From assembly GCF_002858865.1 (NCBI RefSeq), contig NZ_PJRR01000021.1:1-64000 (forward strand): DNA of 64,000 nt. Direction: 5' to 3'. A model generated the notes under the pieces. The model saw nothing but the letters and a program-made list of their open reading frames with translations, was not told the DNA's origin and did not search any database. Position numbers and translations under genes: made by a program. The stretch comes from Caulobacter vibrioides (GTDB lineage Bacteria; Pseudomonadota; Alphaproteobacteria; Caulobacterales; Caulobacteraceae). Shown in pieces: positions 43,475-52,540 of this stretch. Within the stretch, counting starts at the first letter, position 1, and each line of letters starts with the position of its first letter.

Positions 43475-44457
43475 GACCGCCAGCTCCGCGCGGCGCGCCA
43501 GGCCAGCAGCGCGAAGACGGGCGCGCCGAACAGCGCGGTGACGACGCCCAGCTTCAGTTCCTGCTCGGTCGGGATCATCCGCGCGGCCAGGTCCGCCAGC
43601 ACCACCAGCAGGGCCCCGGCCAGGGCGGCGGGCCAGAGGATCCGCTTGGGATCGTCCCTGACCAGCGCCCGCACCAGATGCGGCGCGGCCAAGCCCACAA
43701 AGCCAATCACGCCTGAAGCCGCCACCGCCGCCCCGGTCAGTAAGGCCGAGCCGGCCACCGCATAGATCCGCAGACGCGCCATCGGCAGCGCCGACATCCG
43801 CGCTGCGTCCTCGCCCAGGGTCAGCATGCGCAGCCCTGCGCCGGCGCGCAGACACAGCAAAGCGCCGATGGCCATCGGGACGAGCGCCCCTAGCGCATCC
43901 ATCAGGTCACGGTTCTCCACCGAGCCCATCAGCCAGGCCAGGATCTCGGCCGTGGCGACCGGCGACGGCGACAGGTTGAACACCAGGGCGGTCAGGGCCC
44001 CGCCAAAGGCCGACAGCGCCACCCCGAACAGGATCAGCGCTTCGGGCTCGCGAAAGCGCGCCGCCACGACGACCACGGCGCCGCCCGCCACCAGCGCCCC
44101 GGCCAGGGCCGACAGCTCGATCGCGCCCGGCAGCACCGCAAGGCCCGCCGAGATCGCCAAGGCCGCGCCCAGCCCCGAAACGGCCGAAACGCCCAAGACG
44201 CCTGGATCCGCCAGCGGATTGCGCAGTAGCCCCTGCAGGGTCGCCCCGGCCATGCCGAGCGCCGCGCCGACCAGGGCCGCAACCGTCACGCGCGGCGCAC
44301 GGATGGTCCAAAGCACTTCACCCGGCGGCGAGGCGGGCTGCAGCAAGGCCTGGCCATACTGGCTCAGAGAAAAGGCCGTCTCGCCCAGGGTGATGGCCAA
44401 AACGGCCGCGAGCGCCAACGCCAGGGCCATCAGCAAGCACAGACGCGGAAGGCTCAT
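43471..44457 (-). CDS. FecCD/BtuC family ABC transporter permease
   Basis: This 328-residue inner-membrane protein has about nine or ten helices. The conserved region RNPLADPGVLGVSAVSGLGA after the RAPRVTVAALVGAALGMAGA segment, and the cytoplasmic coupling part GFVGLAAPHLVRALVRDDPK, are diagnostic of FecCD permeases. The start MSLPRLCLLM overlaps the binding-protein stop by 4 bp. It works as a dimer with the ATPase downstream. Confidence 0.94.
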   Translation of the reverse strand: MSLPRLCLLMALALALAAVLAITLGETAFSLSQYGQALLQPASPPGEVLWTIRAPRVTVAALVGAALGMAGATLQGLLRNPLADPGVLGVSAVSGLGAALAISAGLAVLPGAIELSALAGALVAGGAVVVVAARFREPEALILFGVALSAFGGALTALVFNLSPSPVATAEILAWLMGSVENRDLMDALGALVPMAIGALLCLRAGAGLRMLTLGEDAARMSALPMARLRIYAVAGSALLTGAAVAASGVIGFVGLAAPHLVRALVRDDPKRILWPAALAGALLVVLADLAARMIPTEQELKLGVVTALFGAPVFALLAWRAARSWRS

Positions 44458-45260
44458 CGCGCGGCCTTGGCCAGAACGAGCGCCCCGTCGGCGGCGAACC
44501 AGGCCGAGCAACCGACCATGGCGGCGGGCAGCTCAGCGACGGCGCGCGTCTCCACCGCCCGACGCAGGGCCGCGTGCCGTCCCGGTCCCCAGCGGTCCGC
44601 GCCGGCCCGCGCCCTGTCGAACATGCCCAGCACCACGGCGGCCGGCGGCGTCATGACCATCTGCTCCAACGACACCGGTGCGAAATACGCCGCCTTGGTC
44701 GCGTTCGCATAGCCCGCCGCCCCCAACATCGCATCGATCAGCGTATTCGCGCCGGCGGTATAGCCGCTCGGCGTCAGGTAGAGCGCCTCGCGCCCCCTGC
44801 CCGCCCCAGCGGCGGCCTTGAGGCGAGCGTCCATCCCAGCGATCAGCGCCTCGCCCTGCGGGCGACGGTGCAGCGCGACGGCGACCTTGCGGACGTTGGC
44901 GCGAACCCCGTCAAAGTCCGTCGCGTCGTCCAGCGTCACAGTCGCCACGCCCTTGGCCTGCAGCGCCTTGGTCAGCCGCGCATCGCCGCCCCATTGCCGG
45001 ACGACAAGCGCCGGCCGTGCGGACACCAGGCTCTCGAACGTGGCGCGGCGCAAAGGCAGACCGGCGGCCTTGTCGCGCAGGTAGCTGTCGGGAGCGACCG
45101 CGCGGTGCGAGAGGCCCACGATCGCCTCGCGCGGCGCCAGGGCCAGCACATACTGGTCGGCGCAAGAGTCGAGCGACATCACGCGCGGCGCGGCCCACGC
45201 CCCGGCCGGGACGAGCGCCATCGCCGCCGCGAGGGCGCAGAAGGCCTTGGCGGCGTTCAT
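44454..45260 (-). CDS. ABC transporter periplasmic substrate-binding protein (BtuF/FecB type)
   Basis: This 268-residue protein has a signal peptide (MNAAKAFCALAAAMALVPAG, cleavage near AWAAP) and a class III binding-protein fold: VMSLDSCADQYVLAL, the SARPALVV helix-backbone strand, and TPSGYTAGANTLIDAMLGAA. It delivers an iron chelate or corrinoid to the permease. It lies 4 bp downstream of a TetR gene on the same strand. No TonB receptor is adjacent and no cobalamin riboswitch is recognisable. Confidence 0.9.
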   Translation of the reverse strand: MNAAKAFCALAAAMALVPAGAWAAPRVMSLDSCADQYVLALAPREAIVGLSHRAVAPDSYLRDKAAGLPLRRATFESLVSARPALVVRQWGGDARLTKALQAKGVATVTLDDATDFDGVRANVRKVAVALHRRPQGEALIAGMDARLKAAAGAGRGREALYLTPSGYTAGANTLIDAMLGAAGYANATKAAYFAPVSLEQMVMTPPAAVVLGMFDRARAGADRWGPGRHAALRRAVETRAVAELPAAMVGCSAWFAADGALVLAKAAR

Positions 45261-45264
45261 GGCC

Positions 45265-45900
45265 TCAGTCCGTGACCAGACCGTGCAGCAGCCCGTCCAG
45301 CATCACCCTCATCAACTGCTCCGGCTCGGACCAGCCACGTGACGGCTTGGTGATCAGCAGCGACACCAGGCCGTGGCAACCGCTCCACAGCACCTCGGCC
45401 GCCTGGACCGCCGATCCTGACCGAAGGCGCCCCTGGGCCGCGATCTCGTGGACCGGCTCGCTGAACTTCTCGAAGCAACGATCGCCCAGCGCCATGGTCT
45501 CGCCGATCTTGTCGGACTTGACGTGATCCCCAGTGCTGCAGAACACCAGTTGGTAGGTGTTGGGGTTGTCGAGCGCGAAGCGCATGTACGCTTCGAGCAT
45601 CAAGCGAACGCGCGACAGCGGGTCGATCGGCTGACCGGCGATCTGGATGTTCAGGTCCAGCAGACGCTCGATCGCGTCGTTGCTGATCTCCAGCAGGATC
45701 TGGTCCTTGTCGCGAAAGTGCATGTAGAGCGCGGTCGAGGACACCCCCACGGCGTAGGCGATCTTGCGGATCGTGGCGCCGGCATAGCCCTCGGCGATAA
45801 AGATCTTCTCGGCCGCCGCCAAGATCTCGCCCCGGCGCAAGTGCCCGTCACCCTTGGGTTTTCGCGCGGACTTGTGCGGCTTCTTCAAAACGACGGTCAC
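45265..45900 (-). CDS. TetR/AcrR family regulator
   Basis: This 211-residue protein has an N-terminal helix-turn-helix (RRGEILAAAEKIFIAEGYAG then ATIRKIAYAVGVSSTALYMH) and a C-terminal ligand domain of the TetR_C type (LMLEAYMRFALDNPNTYQLVF). The start is GTG with AGGGGAAG upstream. It is the first gene of the unit containing the FecCD-type importer (4 bp to the next gene), so it may control that operon and itself. The basic N-terminal extension is unusual but short. Confidence 0.92.
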   Translation of the reverse strand: MTVVLKKPHKSARKPKGDGHLRRGEILAAAEKIFIAEGYAGATIRKIAYAVGVSSTALYMHFRDKDQILLEISNDAIERLLDLNIQIAGQPIDPLSRVRLMLEAYMRFALDNPNTYQLVFCSTGDHVKSDKIGETMALGDRCFEKFSEPVHEIAAQGRLRSGSAVQAAEVLWSGCHGLVSLLITKPSRGWSEPEQLMRVMLDGLLHGLVTD

Positions 45901-46033
45901 GGACCTAGCTTCCCCTCAGTATCCCCCGAAGAACACTAAACGGGAATCACCCAGCCGTCGCAAGCCAGTCCGTGAGGTCGCCCCGCGCCTCGCGGCGGCG
46001 ATGAACTGCGTCCTGAAACGAGTATTTTTTCAT

Positions 46034-46062
46034 TTGACACTTTTTGGTTGAGATTCCGTTAT
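46034..46062 (+). promoter_or_regulatory. Possible sigma70-type promoter before the glycosyltransferase gene
   Basis: TTGACA (46034-46039), a 17-bp spacer and CGTTAT (46057-46062) lie in an unusually AT-rich patch (46018-46060) about 40 bp upstream of the glycosyltransferase start. The -35 element is perfect; the -10 is weak. Confidence 0.4.
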
Positions 46063-46100
46063 CGGCTCCGTTGGGGCGATTGGCGTATCCAGGGGCATCC

Positions 46101-47537
46101 ATGGCGCGCGAAGACAGACGGCTGGAACCGGCGCTTGCGCCGGCGCGCGGACCTGTGTCCGTCGAACAGGGCGAAATCCTGCGGGGCGGTCCCGGGGCAG
46201 GCGTCCCGGATCGCGACGGGGCCCATCGCTCGCTCTCACAACCCCAGGCTGTCGGGGTGGCGATCGCCGGGCTGCTCGCCGCGCTCGGCGTCGCACTGGC
46301 GCCGATGGAGAGCATGGTCGCCACGCATCACCTGTTCTTCTTCATCTTTCTGCTTGTTGGCCTGACCCGGCTCGCGGCGGCGATGACGCCCTTGCCGAGG
46401 CATCACAGCCCGGCCTTGGCCGAGGCCGACCTGCCGAGCTACACGCTCATCACGCCCCTCTACCGCGAGGCGGAGGTTCTGCCGGAGCTGGTCGCAAGCC
46501 TCGCCGCCATCGACTACCCGCGCGACCGTCTGCAGGCGCTGATCGTGCTGGAGGCCGACGACGAGGTCACCCGCGCGGCCGCCCGCGCGCTGGATCTGCC
46601 AAGCTTCATCCAGGTGCTGGTGGTTCCGCCCGGAACCCCGCGCACCAAGCCTCGGGCCTGCAACTATGCGCTGGAGCGTGCGCGCGGCGATCTGGTGGTG
46701 ATCTACGACGCCGAGGACATGCCGGATCCTGGGCAACTGCGCGAGGCGGCCGCGCGGTTCGCCGCGTCCGACGCGCGTCTGGCCTGCCTGCAAGCGCCGC
46801 TTCGCATCGAGGACCCCGGCTTCTCGCTTTTCCTGCCGTCGCAGTTTCGACTGGAATACGCCGCGCATTTCGAGGTGCTGCTTCCGGCCTTGGCCCGCTG
46901 GGGCCTGCCGTTCCCGCTGGGCGGCACCAGCAATCACTTCAAGATCGCCCCCTTGCGCGAGATTGGCGCGTGGGATCCGTACAATGTGACCGAGGATGCG
47001 GATGTCGGGTTCCGGCTCGCGGCGGCGGGCTACCGGCTGGACGTCATCCATCGTCCCACCTGGGAGACCGCCCCGACCACACGCGCCCAGTGGTTCCCGC
47101 AGCGCGCGCGCTGGATCAAGGGTCATATGCAAACGCTCGCGGTTCATGCGCGCGGCCCGGTCCCGCGCCAGCCGCGCAACGCCATCGCCCTGATCCTGAC
47201 CCTGGCCCAGTCGGTCGCCTCATCGCATCTGCATGGACCCGTCATGGGCGTGGCGATCGCGCTGGCCCTCGTCGATTTCCTGCCTGACGCGGCCTTTCAG
47301 ATCCCGCCGCACGACCTTGTTCTCTACTTCGCGGGATGGGGAGCGGCCGCCATCGCCGGGGCGCGCGGCGTGATGCGGGCCGGCGGCCGGCCCAAGGCGT
47401 TGCACCTGCTGGGCATGCCCGCCTATTGGCTCTGCCAGAGCGTGGCGGCGGTCAAGGCGCTGCATCAGTTCGTGACCGCGCCGCACCACTGGGACAAGAC
47501 CCTGCATACGCCGCGCTCTGGACGCCCCCGGGCCTAA
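46101..47537 (+). CDS. GT2 family membrane glycosyltransferase (cellulose-synthase-like)
   Basis: This 478-residue inner-membrane enzyme is GT-A fold. Residues 1-48 are polar, and two helices lie at about 49-68 and 76-94. The catalytic domain has EADD (151-154), DAED (203-206, the DxD nucleotide-sugar site), TEDAD (297-301, catalytic base) and QRARW (334-338). About three or four C-terminal helices follow. The D,D,D,QxxRW set marks processive beta-glycosyltransferases. No BcsB-like or hydrolase partner is adjacent, so the polysaccharide is unknown. The ATG used is preceded by a weak AGGGG. Confidence 0.88.
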   Translation: MAREDRRLEPALAPARGPVSVEQGEILRGGPGAGVPDRDGAHRSLSQPQAVGVAIAGLLAALGVALAPMESMVATHHLFFFIFLLVGLTRLAAAMTPLPRHHSPALAEADLPSYTLITPLYREAEVLPELVASLAAIDYPRDRLQALIVLEADDEVTRAAARALDLPSFIQVLVVPPGTPRTKPRACNYALERARGDLVVIYDAEDMPDPGQLREAAARFAASDARLACLQAPLRIEDPGFSLFLPSQFRLEYAAHFEVLLPALARWGLPFPLGGTSNHFKIAPLREIGAWDPYNVTEDADVGFRLAAAGYRLDVIHRPTWETAPTTRAQWFPQRARWIKGHMQTLAVHARGPVPRQPRNAIALILTLAQSVASSHLHGPVMGVAIALALVDFLPDAAFQIPPHDLVLYFAGWGAAAIAGARGVMRAGGRPKALHLLGMPAYWLCQSVAAVKALHQFVTAPHHWDKTLHTPRSGRPRA

Positions 47538-47554
47538 GGCGGTATGGGCGGACG

Positions 47555-48466
47555 ATGGCTCCGAAGATCGCCCCCGCCCCCATCGTCATGCGCACCACCG
47601 GCTGGGCCGACTACGCCCTGCTGGACAGCGGCCACGGCAAGAAGCTGGAGCGCTACGGCCGCTACACCGTCGTGCGTCCCGAGCCGCAGTGCTTCTGGGC
47701 GCCGCGCCTGGACCAGAAGGTATGGGACAACGCCGACGCCGTCTTCGACCCCACCGACGAGGACGAGGCCGGCCGCTGGCGCTTCAAGGGCAAGCCGATC
47801 GAGAAGTTCGACCTGGGGTGGGGCCCGGCGAAGTTCCACGGCCAGTTCACGCCCTTCCGCCACCTGGCCTTCTTCCCTGAGCAGGCCGCCAACTGGGCCT
47901 GGCAGGACGAGCGCGTGCGGGCGCTGTGCGCAGGCTCAGGCCCGCAGCCCAAGGTGCTGAATCTGTTCGGCTATACGGGCGTGGCTTCACTGGTCTGCGC
48001 CGCCGCCGGCGCGGCCGTCACCCACGTCGACGCCTCCAAGAAGTCGGTCGGCTTCGCGCGCGAGAACGCCGCCTTTGCCGGGCTCGCCGACAAGCCGATC
48101 CGCTGGATCGTCGAGGACGCCCGCAAGTTCGTGGCCCGCGAAGTGCGTCGCGGCAATGTCTATGACGGCATCATCCTGGACCCGCCCAAGTTCGGCCGCG
48201 GCGCCGACGGCGAGGTCTGGCGCCTGTTCGAAGACCTGGCCGCCCTGACCAAGGACTGCGCGGCCCTGCTGAGCCAAGACGCCTCGTTCCTGCTGATGAA
48301 CGCCTATGCCGCCCGCGTCTCGGGCGCGGCGATGTCGGGCCTCTTGGCGCAGGAGCTGCAAGGACGCGGCGGCGTGATCGACTGGGGCGAGCTGTCCCTC
48401 GTCGAGGAAAAGGGCGACCGCCAGATCGGGCTGTCGTTCTTCGCCCGCTGGTCTTCGGAGGGGTAG
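47555..48466 (+). CDS. Class I SAM-dependent RNA methyltransferase (RlmI/RlmK-like)
   Basis: This 303-residue protein has a Rossmann methyltransferase domain: motif I NLFGYTGVASLVCAAAGA, acidic motif THVDASKKSV, motif III-like WIVEDARKFV and motif IV LDPPKFGRG, typical of 23S rRNA m5C methyltransferases of the RlmI group. The N-terminal part (about 1-100) lacks an obvious PUA domain. The next gene, a TrmH-type methyltransferase, starts 5 bp later, giving an RNA-modification pair. The target base is inferred only. Confidence 0.87.
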   Translation: MAPKIAPAPIVMRTTGWADYALLDSGHGKKLERYGRYTVVRPEPQCFWAPRLDQKVWDNADAVFDPTDEDEAGRWRFKGKPIEKFDLGWGPAKFHGQFTPFRHLAFFPEQAANWAWQDERVRALCAGSGPQPKVLNLFGYTGVASLVCAAAGAAVTHVDASKKSVGFARENAAFAGLADKPIRWIVEDARKFVAREVRRGNVYDGIILDPPKFGRGADGEVWRLFEDLAALTKDCAALLSQDASFLLMNAYAARVSGAAMSGLLAQELQGRGGVIDWGELSLVEEKGDRQIGLSFFARWSSEG

Positions 48467-48471
48467 CGGCC

Positions 48472-49263
48472 ATGAACACCAAGACCGTCACCTCCCTAAC
48501 CAACAATACCGTCAAGGCCGTCCGCGCCCTGCACATGCGCAAGGAGCGCGAGGACAGCGGCCTGTTCCTGGCCGAGGGCCTGAAGATCGTCATTGAGGCG
48601 ATCGACTGCGGCCATGCGCCGAAGATCGTCATGTACGGCCCCGACGCCGCCGATCACCCGATGCTGAAAAAGGCCGTAGCGGCGTGCCTCAAGGCCGGCG
48701 GCGAAGTCATTGAGGTCAATCGCGAAATCCTTGAGAAGGTCTCGCGCCGCGACAACCCGCAGGCCGTGGTCGCCGTCTTCCGCCAGGTGTTCACGCCACT
48801 GTCGGCCATCGTCCCCGAAAGCGCGCCCTGCTGGGTGGCCATGCAGGCCGTCCGCGATCCCGGCAATCTCGGCACCGTCATCCGCACCGCCGACGCGGCC
48901 GGCTGCGGCGGGGTGATCCTGGTCGGCGACTGCGTCGATCCCTATTCGGTCGAGGGCGTCCGCGCGACCATGGGCTCGATCTTCGCGGTCAAGATCGCCA
49001 AGGCCACGACCCCTGAATTCCTGGCCTGGCGCGAGACGTGGCCGGGCAGCGTGGTCGGGACCCTGCTCACCGCCACGGTCGACCACAAGTCCGCCGACTA
49101 TGTGAAGCCGTCGCTGATCCTGATGGGCAATGAGCAACAGGGTCTGCCGCCGGAACTGGCGGCGGCGTGCGACGTGAATGTGAAGATCCCGATGCGCGGC
49201 CGGGCCGACAGCCTGAACCTGTCGGTGGCCACGGGGATCATGATCTATACGGTGACGGGGTAG
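48472..49263 (+). CDS. TrmH-family RNA 2'-O-methyltransferase
   Basis: This 263-residue SPOUT enzyme has an N-terminal substrate-binding domain (RALHMRKEREDSGLFLAEG) and SpoU motifs: motif 1 VRDPGNLGTVIRTADAAGCG, motif 2 LILMGNEQQGLP and motif 3 IPMRGRADSLNLSVATGIM. It is distinct from rlmB at the start of the window. It sits 5 bp downstream of the RlmI-like gene and is probably co-transcribed. The specific target is unknown. Confidence 0.9.
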   Translation: MNTKTVTSLTNNTVKAVRALHMRKEREDSGLFLAEGLKIVIEAIDCGHAPKIVMYGPDAADHPMLKKAVAACLKAGGEVIEVNREILEKVSRRDNPQAVVAVFRQVFTPLSAIVPESAPCWVAMQAVRDPGNLGTVIRTADAAGCGGVILVGDCVDPYSVEGVRATMGSIFAVKIAKATTPEFLAWRETWPGSVVGTLLTATVDHKSADYVKPSLILMGNEQQGLPPELAAACDVNVKIPMRGRADSLNLSVATGIMIYTVTG

Positions 49264-49366
49264 AGCGGGTCGAACGTCGGCGGGGTGTGGTTTTCCGCGC
49301 TTAGACCTGCCGTCATCCCGCGCCTCGTGCGCGGAATGAAGACAGAAGATGGGCCTGATTTGGGTG

Positions 49367-49852
49367 TTAGGGGACGTTGGCGGCGAGCATCAATTCGACT
49401 TCCGCAGAGGTGGAGCCGATCAGTTGAGCAATTTCCTCACACGTCATTGCCGGACGTTCCTTGCGAAGGTCGCGTGCCGTCCAGACCAAGCTTGAGGCTA
49501 GCGGATCGAAGAACCTGCATGGACGGCTGAGGGCGTGCCCCACGGTCAGCACTCGTTCGTAGGTGCTGAATTCCCCCGGCCAACGCTCGCTCGTTACGAT
49601 CTCATCAGCTTCAGCGACATTCAGGCGCTTCAGAAAATAGTCGTCGAAGACGCGCTCCTCCTGCGCAACAAGCCAATTCTGACCGCAGGCTTTGCATTTC
49701 GAAAAATACAGCCACCATTGCGGGCCACTGTGCTCACGGACGCGACTAAGCGTCGCGAACACTCTCAAGTCTAGGTCGTCTCCCCCCATCGGCACGACGG
49801 CCAAATCTGGAAGAGCGGCACATTCGCATTTGCTTTCGACCGCATCGTTCAT
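49367..49852 (-). CDS. Hypothetical protein with Cys pairs, atypical composition
   Basis: This 161-residue soluble protein has the Cys motifs KCECAAL near the N-terminus and CKACGQNW in the middle, which could bind zinc or form disulfides. It is Trp/Tyr-rich there (HSGPQWWLYFSKCKACG). Base composition is less GC-rich than the neighbours, and the gene is flanked by intergenic repeat sequence, both suggesting acquisition. There is no clear ribosome binding site. I do not recognise the family. Confidence 0.65.
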   Translation of the reverse strand: MNDAVESKCECAALPDLAVVPMGGDDLDLRVFATLSRVREHSGPQWWLYFSKCKACGQNWLVAQEERVFDDYFLKRLNVAEADEIVTSERWPGEFSTYERVLTVGHALSRPCRFFDPLASSLVWTARDLRKERPAMTCEEIAQLIGSTSAEVELMLAANVP

Positions 49853-49932
49853 TGAAGACGGATAGCATGAAGCGGTTCGGATGTCCGACTAGGGTCGTGA
49901 GCCGTCTCAGAGCGCTCTCCCTAAAGCCGACC

Positions 49933-50051
49933 TTCCCGGCGAACGCCGGGATCCAGATCGAACCCAGCGATGCTCATCCGTTCATCCCGGAGCGATGGCG
50001 CGTCAGCCCAAAACTCCCCCGATGAATCTGGACCCCGGCATTCGCCGGGGA
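49933..50051. repeat. Pair of inverted 26-bp intergenic repeats
   Basis: TTCCCGGCGAACGCCGGGAT (starting 49933, continuing CCAGAT) and its near-complement ATCTGGACCCCGGCATTCGC (starting 50026, continuing CGGGGA) face each other about 67 bp apart. Each unit is itself a small palindrome (CCCGGCgaacGCCGGG). They fill the gap between the atypical hypothetical gene and the hrpB end. Confidence 0.75.
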
Positions 50052-50098
50052 GGTCGGTATGTTTGAAGTGTCCGGCCAAGCTCCAGAGTCACCTGCCC

Positions 50099-52540
50099 TC
50101 ACGTCCCCCGCGGCTTCGCCCGCGTCACCGGCGCGGCGCTGGCCGGATCATCCGGCCAGACATGCCTCGGATAGCGCCCCTTCATCTCGACCTTCACCTC
50201 ACGCCAGGAGCCTTTCCAGAAGCCCGGCAGGTCCTTGGTGATCTGGATCGGGCGGTGGGCGGGCGAGAGCAGAGAGAGCGTCAGCGGCACCTTGCCGCCG
50301 GCGACGCTGGGGTGCTCGGCCAGGCCGTAGAGCTCGCCGACCCGCACCTCGACGCGGGGTCCGCCCTCGGCGGCGTAGTCGATGGCGAAGCTGTTGCCGG
50401 TCGGGGCCTCGAAGCGGGCGGGCAGCAGGGTGTCCATCTTCCGCTGCAGGTCCCATGGCACCAGGGTCTTCAGCGCGTCGTGCAGCGCGCCCTCATCCAG
50501 GCTCTCCAGCGACGAGCGCCCGGCCAGCAGCGGCTCGAGCCATTCATCGAGGCGTTCGATCAGGGCGGGCTCGGACAGGTCCGGCCAGGCCTCGCCATCA
50601 ACGTCGCGCAGGAAGGCCACGCGGTCCAGCAGCGCCCTGCCCCGCTCGCCCAGGCGCAGGGCCGACAGCCCTTCCGCCCGGACCTTGTCCATCAGCGCGC
50701 CGGCGATCATCGCCGGGTCGGGGTTTTCGATCAGTCGCTCTTCCAGGACGAGCTTGCCCAGGCGCAGCAGGCGCTTGGCGCGCACCTTGCCGCCGGTGGT
50801 CTCCAGCCGGTCCTCGGCGACCAGACGATCGGCGAAGGTCTCGCGCAGCTGCGCCTCATCAACGGCGGCGGCCAGCAGGATGCGGTCGCGGCTGTCGCCG
50901 CCGCCCAGTTCCCCGACGGCCAGCCAGGCCTCGCGGGCCAAGGGATCGGTCGGCTCCAGATAGACGCCGCGACCGCCGGCCAGCTGGAACTCGCCTGCCT
51001 TGCCGCGCGCCTTGGCCACCCGCTCGGGATAGGCCTCGGCCAGCAGCAGGCCGATCTCCAGGGTCTTGGCGCCCGAAGCTCGCCCCGCCGCGCGCGACCA
51101 GCGCTCGACCAAGGCCATGGCGTCGCGGCCGCGCGGCGAGCGATCGCGGTGCAGGCCCTCCAGCCGCCGCCGCAGGTCGACATCGCGGCCGCCCAGCCCC
51201 TGCTCGGTCAGCACGGCGGCGATCTCGGCCGCCTCGCGCGCCTGGCCCGAGGCGGCGCCACGCGCGACCATGTGCGCCAGACGCGGCGGCAGCGGCAGAT
51301 CGGCCAGGGCCTTGCCGTGGGCGGTCAGGTCACCCTGGGCGTCGAGGGCCTGGACGCGGGTCAGCAGCGTCCGCGCCTCGGCGAAGGCGGCGGCGGGCGG
51401 CGGGTCGAGGAAGGTCAGGTCGCCGGGGTCCTTGGTCCCCCAGCGCGCCAGATCCAGCGCCAGGCGCGACAGGTCGGCTTCCAGGATCTCGGGCCGGGCG
51501 AAGGCGGGCAGCGACCGCGTCTCGGGCTCGTCCCACAGGCGGTAGCAGACGCCGGGTTCGGTGCGGCCGGCGCGGCCTCTTCGCTGGTCGGCGGCGGCGC
51601 GGCTGACGCGCACGGTCTCCAGCCGCGTGATGCCCGAGGCCGGATCAAAGCGCGGCACGCGCGCCTGGCCTGCGTCGATCACCACCCGCACGCCCTCGAT
51701 GGTCAGGCTGGTCTCGGCGATCGAGGTGGCCAGCACGACCTTGCGTCGCCCGGCCGGGGCCGGAGAAATGGCGCGATCCTGCGCCGCCGGCTCCAGGGCC
51801 CCATACAGCGGCGCGATATCGACGTCGGAACGGCGCAGGCGCTCGTTCAGCCAGCTTTCCGCGCGCCGGATCTCGCCCTGGCCGGGGAGAAATACGAGGA
51901 TAGAGCCGCTCTCCTCGGCCAGGGCCCGCTCGACCGCCCGTCCGACCCGCTCCTCCAGCCGCTGACGCTCGTCGCGGCCCAGGTAGCGGGTGTCGACCGG
52001 GAACATCCGCCCCTGGCTCTCAACGACCGGCGCATCATTCAAAAGCGAGGAGATGCGGGCGCCGTCCAGCGTCGCCGACATGATCAGCAGCCGCAGGTCC
52101 TCGCGCAGCACGCTCTGGACATCGCGGGCGAAGGCCAGGCCCAGATCCGCGTCGAGGCTGCGCTCGTGGAACTCGTCGAACAACACGGCCGCGACCCCGT
52201 CCAGACCGGGATCGTCAAGAATCATGCGGGTGAACACACCCTCGGTGACGACCTCGATCCGCGTCCGCGCCGAGACTTTCGACTGCAGGCGGACGCGGAA
52301 ACCGACCGTATCGCCGACGGTTTCGCCCAGATTGGACGCCAGGCGCGCGGCCGCCGCGCGGGCGGCCAGACGCCTTGGCTCCAGGAGAATGATCTTGCGG
52401 CCCTCGACCCACGGCGCATCCAGGAGCGCCAAGGGAACAGCCGTCGTCTTGCCCGCGCCGGGCGGCGCGACCAAGACGGTCGCGTTGTTTGCGAGCAGCG
52501 CCGCCTTCAGCGCGGGCAGGACATTCTCGATCGGCAGCAT
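50099..52540 (-). CDS. hrpB: ATP-dependent helicase HrpB
   Basis: This 813-residue DEAH-type helicase has Walker A APPGAGKTT (25-33), motif Ia LLEPRRLAARA, DEFH box (122-125), SAT (155-157), motif V ATSIAETSLTIEGV and motif VI QRRGRAGRTEPG. Its C-terminal HrpB-specific domain ends in FWKGSWREVKVEMKGRYPRH. The family is widespread; the role in RNA metabolism is poorly defined. The start MLPIENVLPALK is chosen; an upstream ATG adds ten residues without support. Confidence 0.95.
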   Translation of the reverse strand: MLPIENVLPALKAALLANNATVLVAPPGAGKTTAVPLALLDAPWVEGRKIILLEPRRLAARAAAARLASNLGETVGDTVGFRVRLQSKVSARTRIEVVTEGVFTRMILDDPGLDGVAAVLFDEFHERSLDADLGLAFARDVQSVLREDLRLLIMSATLDGARISSLLNDAPVVESQGRMFPVDTRYLGRDERQRLEERVGRAVERALAEESGSILVFLPGQGEIRRAESWLNERLRRSDVDIAPLYGALEPAAQDRAISPAPAGRRKVVLATSIAETSLTIEGVRVVIDAGQARVPRFDPASGITRLETVRVSRAAADQRRGRAGRTEPGVCYRLWDEPETRSLPAFARPEILEADLSRLALDLARWGTKDPGDLTFLDPPPAAAFAEARTLLTRVQALDAQGDLTAHGKALADLPLPPRLAHMVARGAASGQAREAAEIAAVLTEQGLGGRDVDLRRRLEGLHRDRSPRGRDAMALVERWSRAAGRASGAKTLEIGLLLAEAYPERVAKARGKAGEFQLAGGRGVYLEPTDPLAREAWLAVGELGGGDSRDRILLAAAVDEAQLRETFADRLVAEDRLETTGGKVRAKRLLRLGKLVLEERLIENPDPAMIAGALMDKVRAEGLSALRLGERGRALLDRVAFLRDVDGEAWPDLSEPALIERLDEWLEPLLAGRSSLESLDEGALHDALKTLVPWDLQRKMDTLLPARFEAPTGNSFAIDYAAEGGPRVEVRVGELYGLAEHPSVAGGKVPLTLSLLSPAHRPIQITKDLPGFWKGSWREVKVEMKGRYPRHVWPDDPASAAPVTRAKPRGT

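Noticed and set aside
45901-46100. Possible cobalamin riboswitch for the FecCD-type importer
   Set aside because: No B12-box-like sequence is visible, and a TetR gene directly precedes the importer genes.
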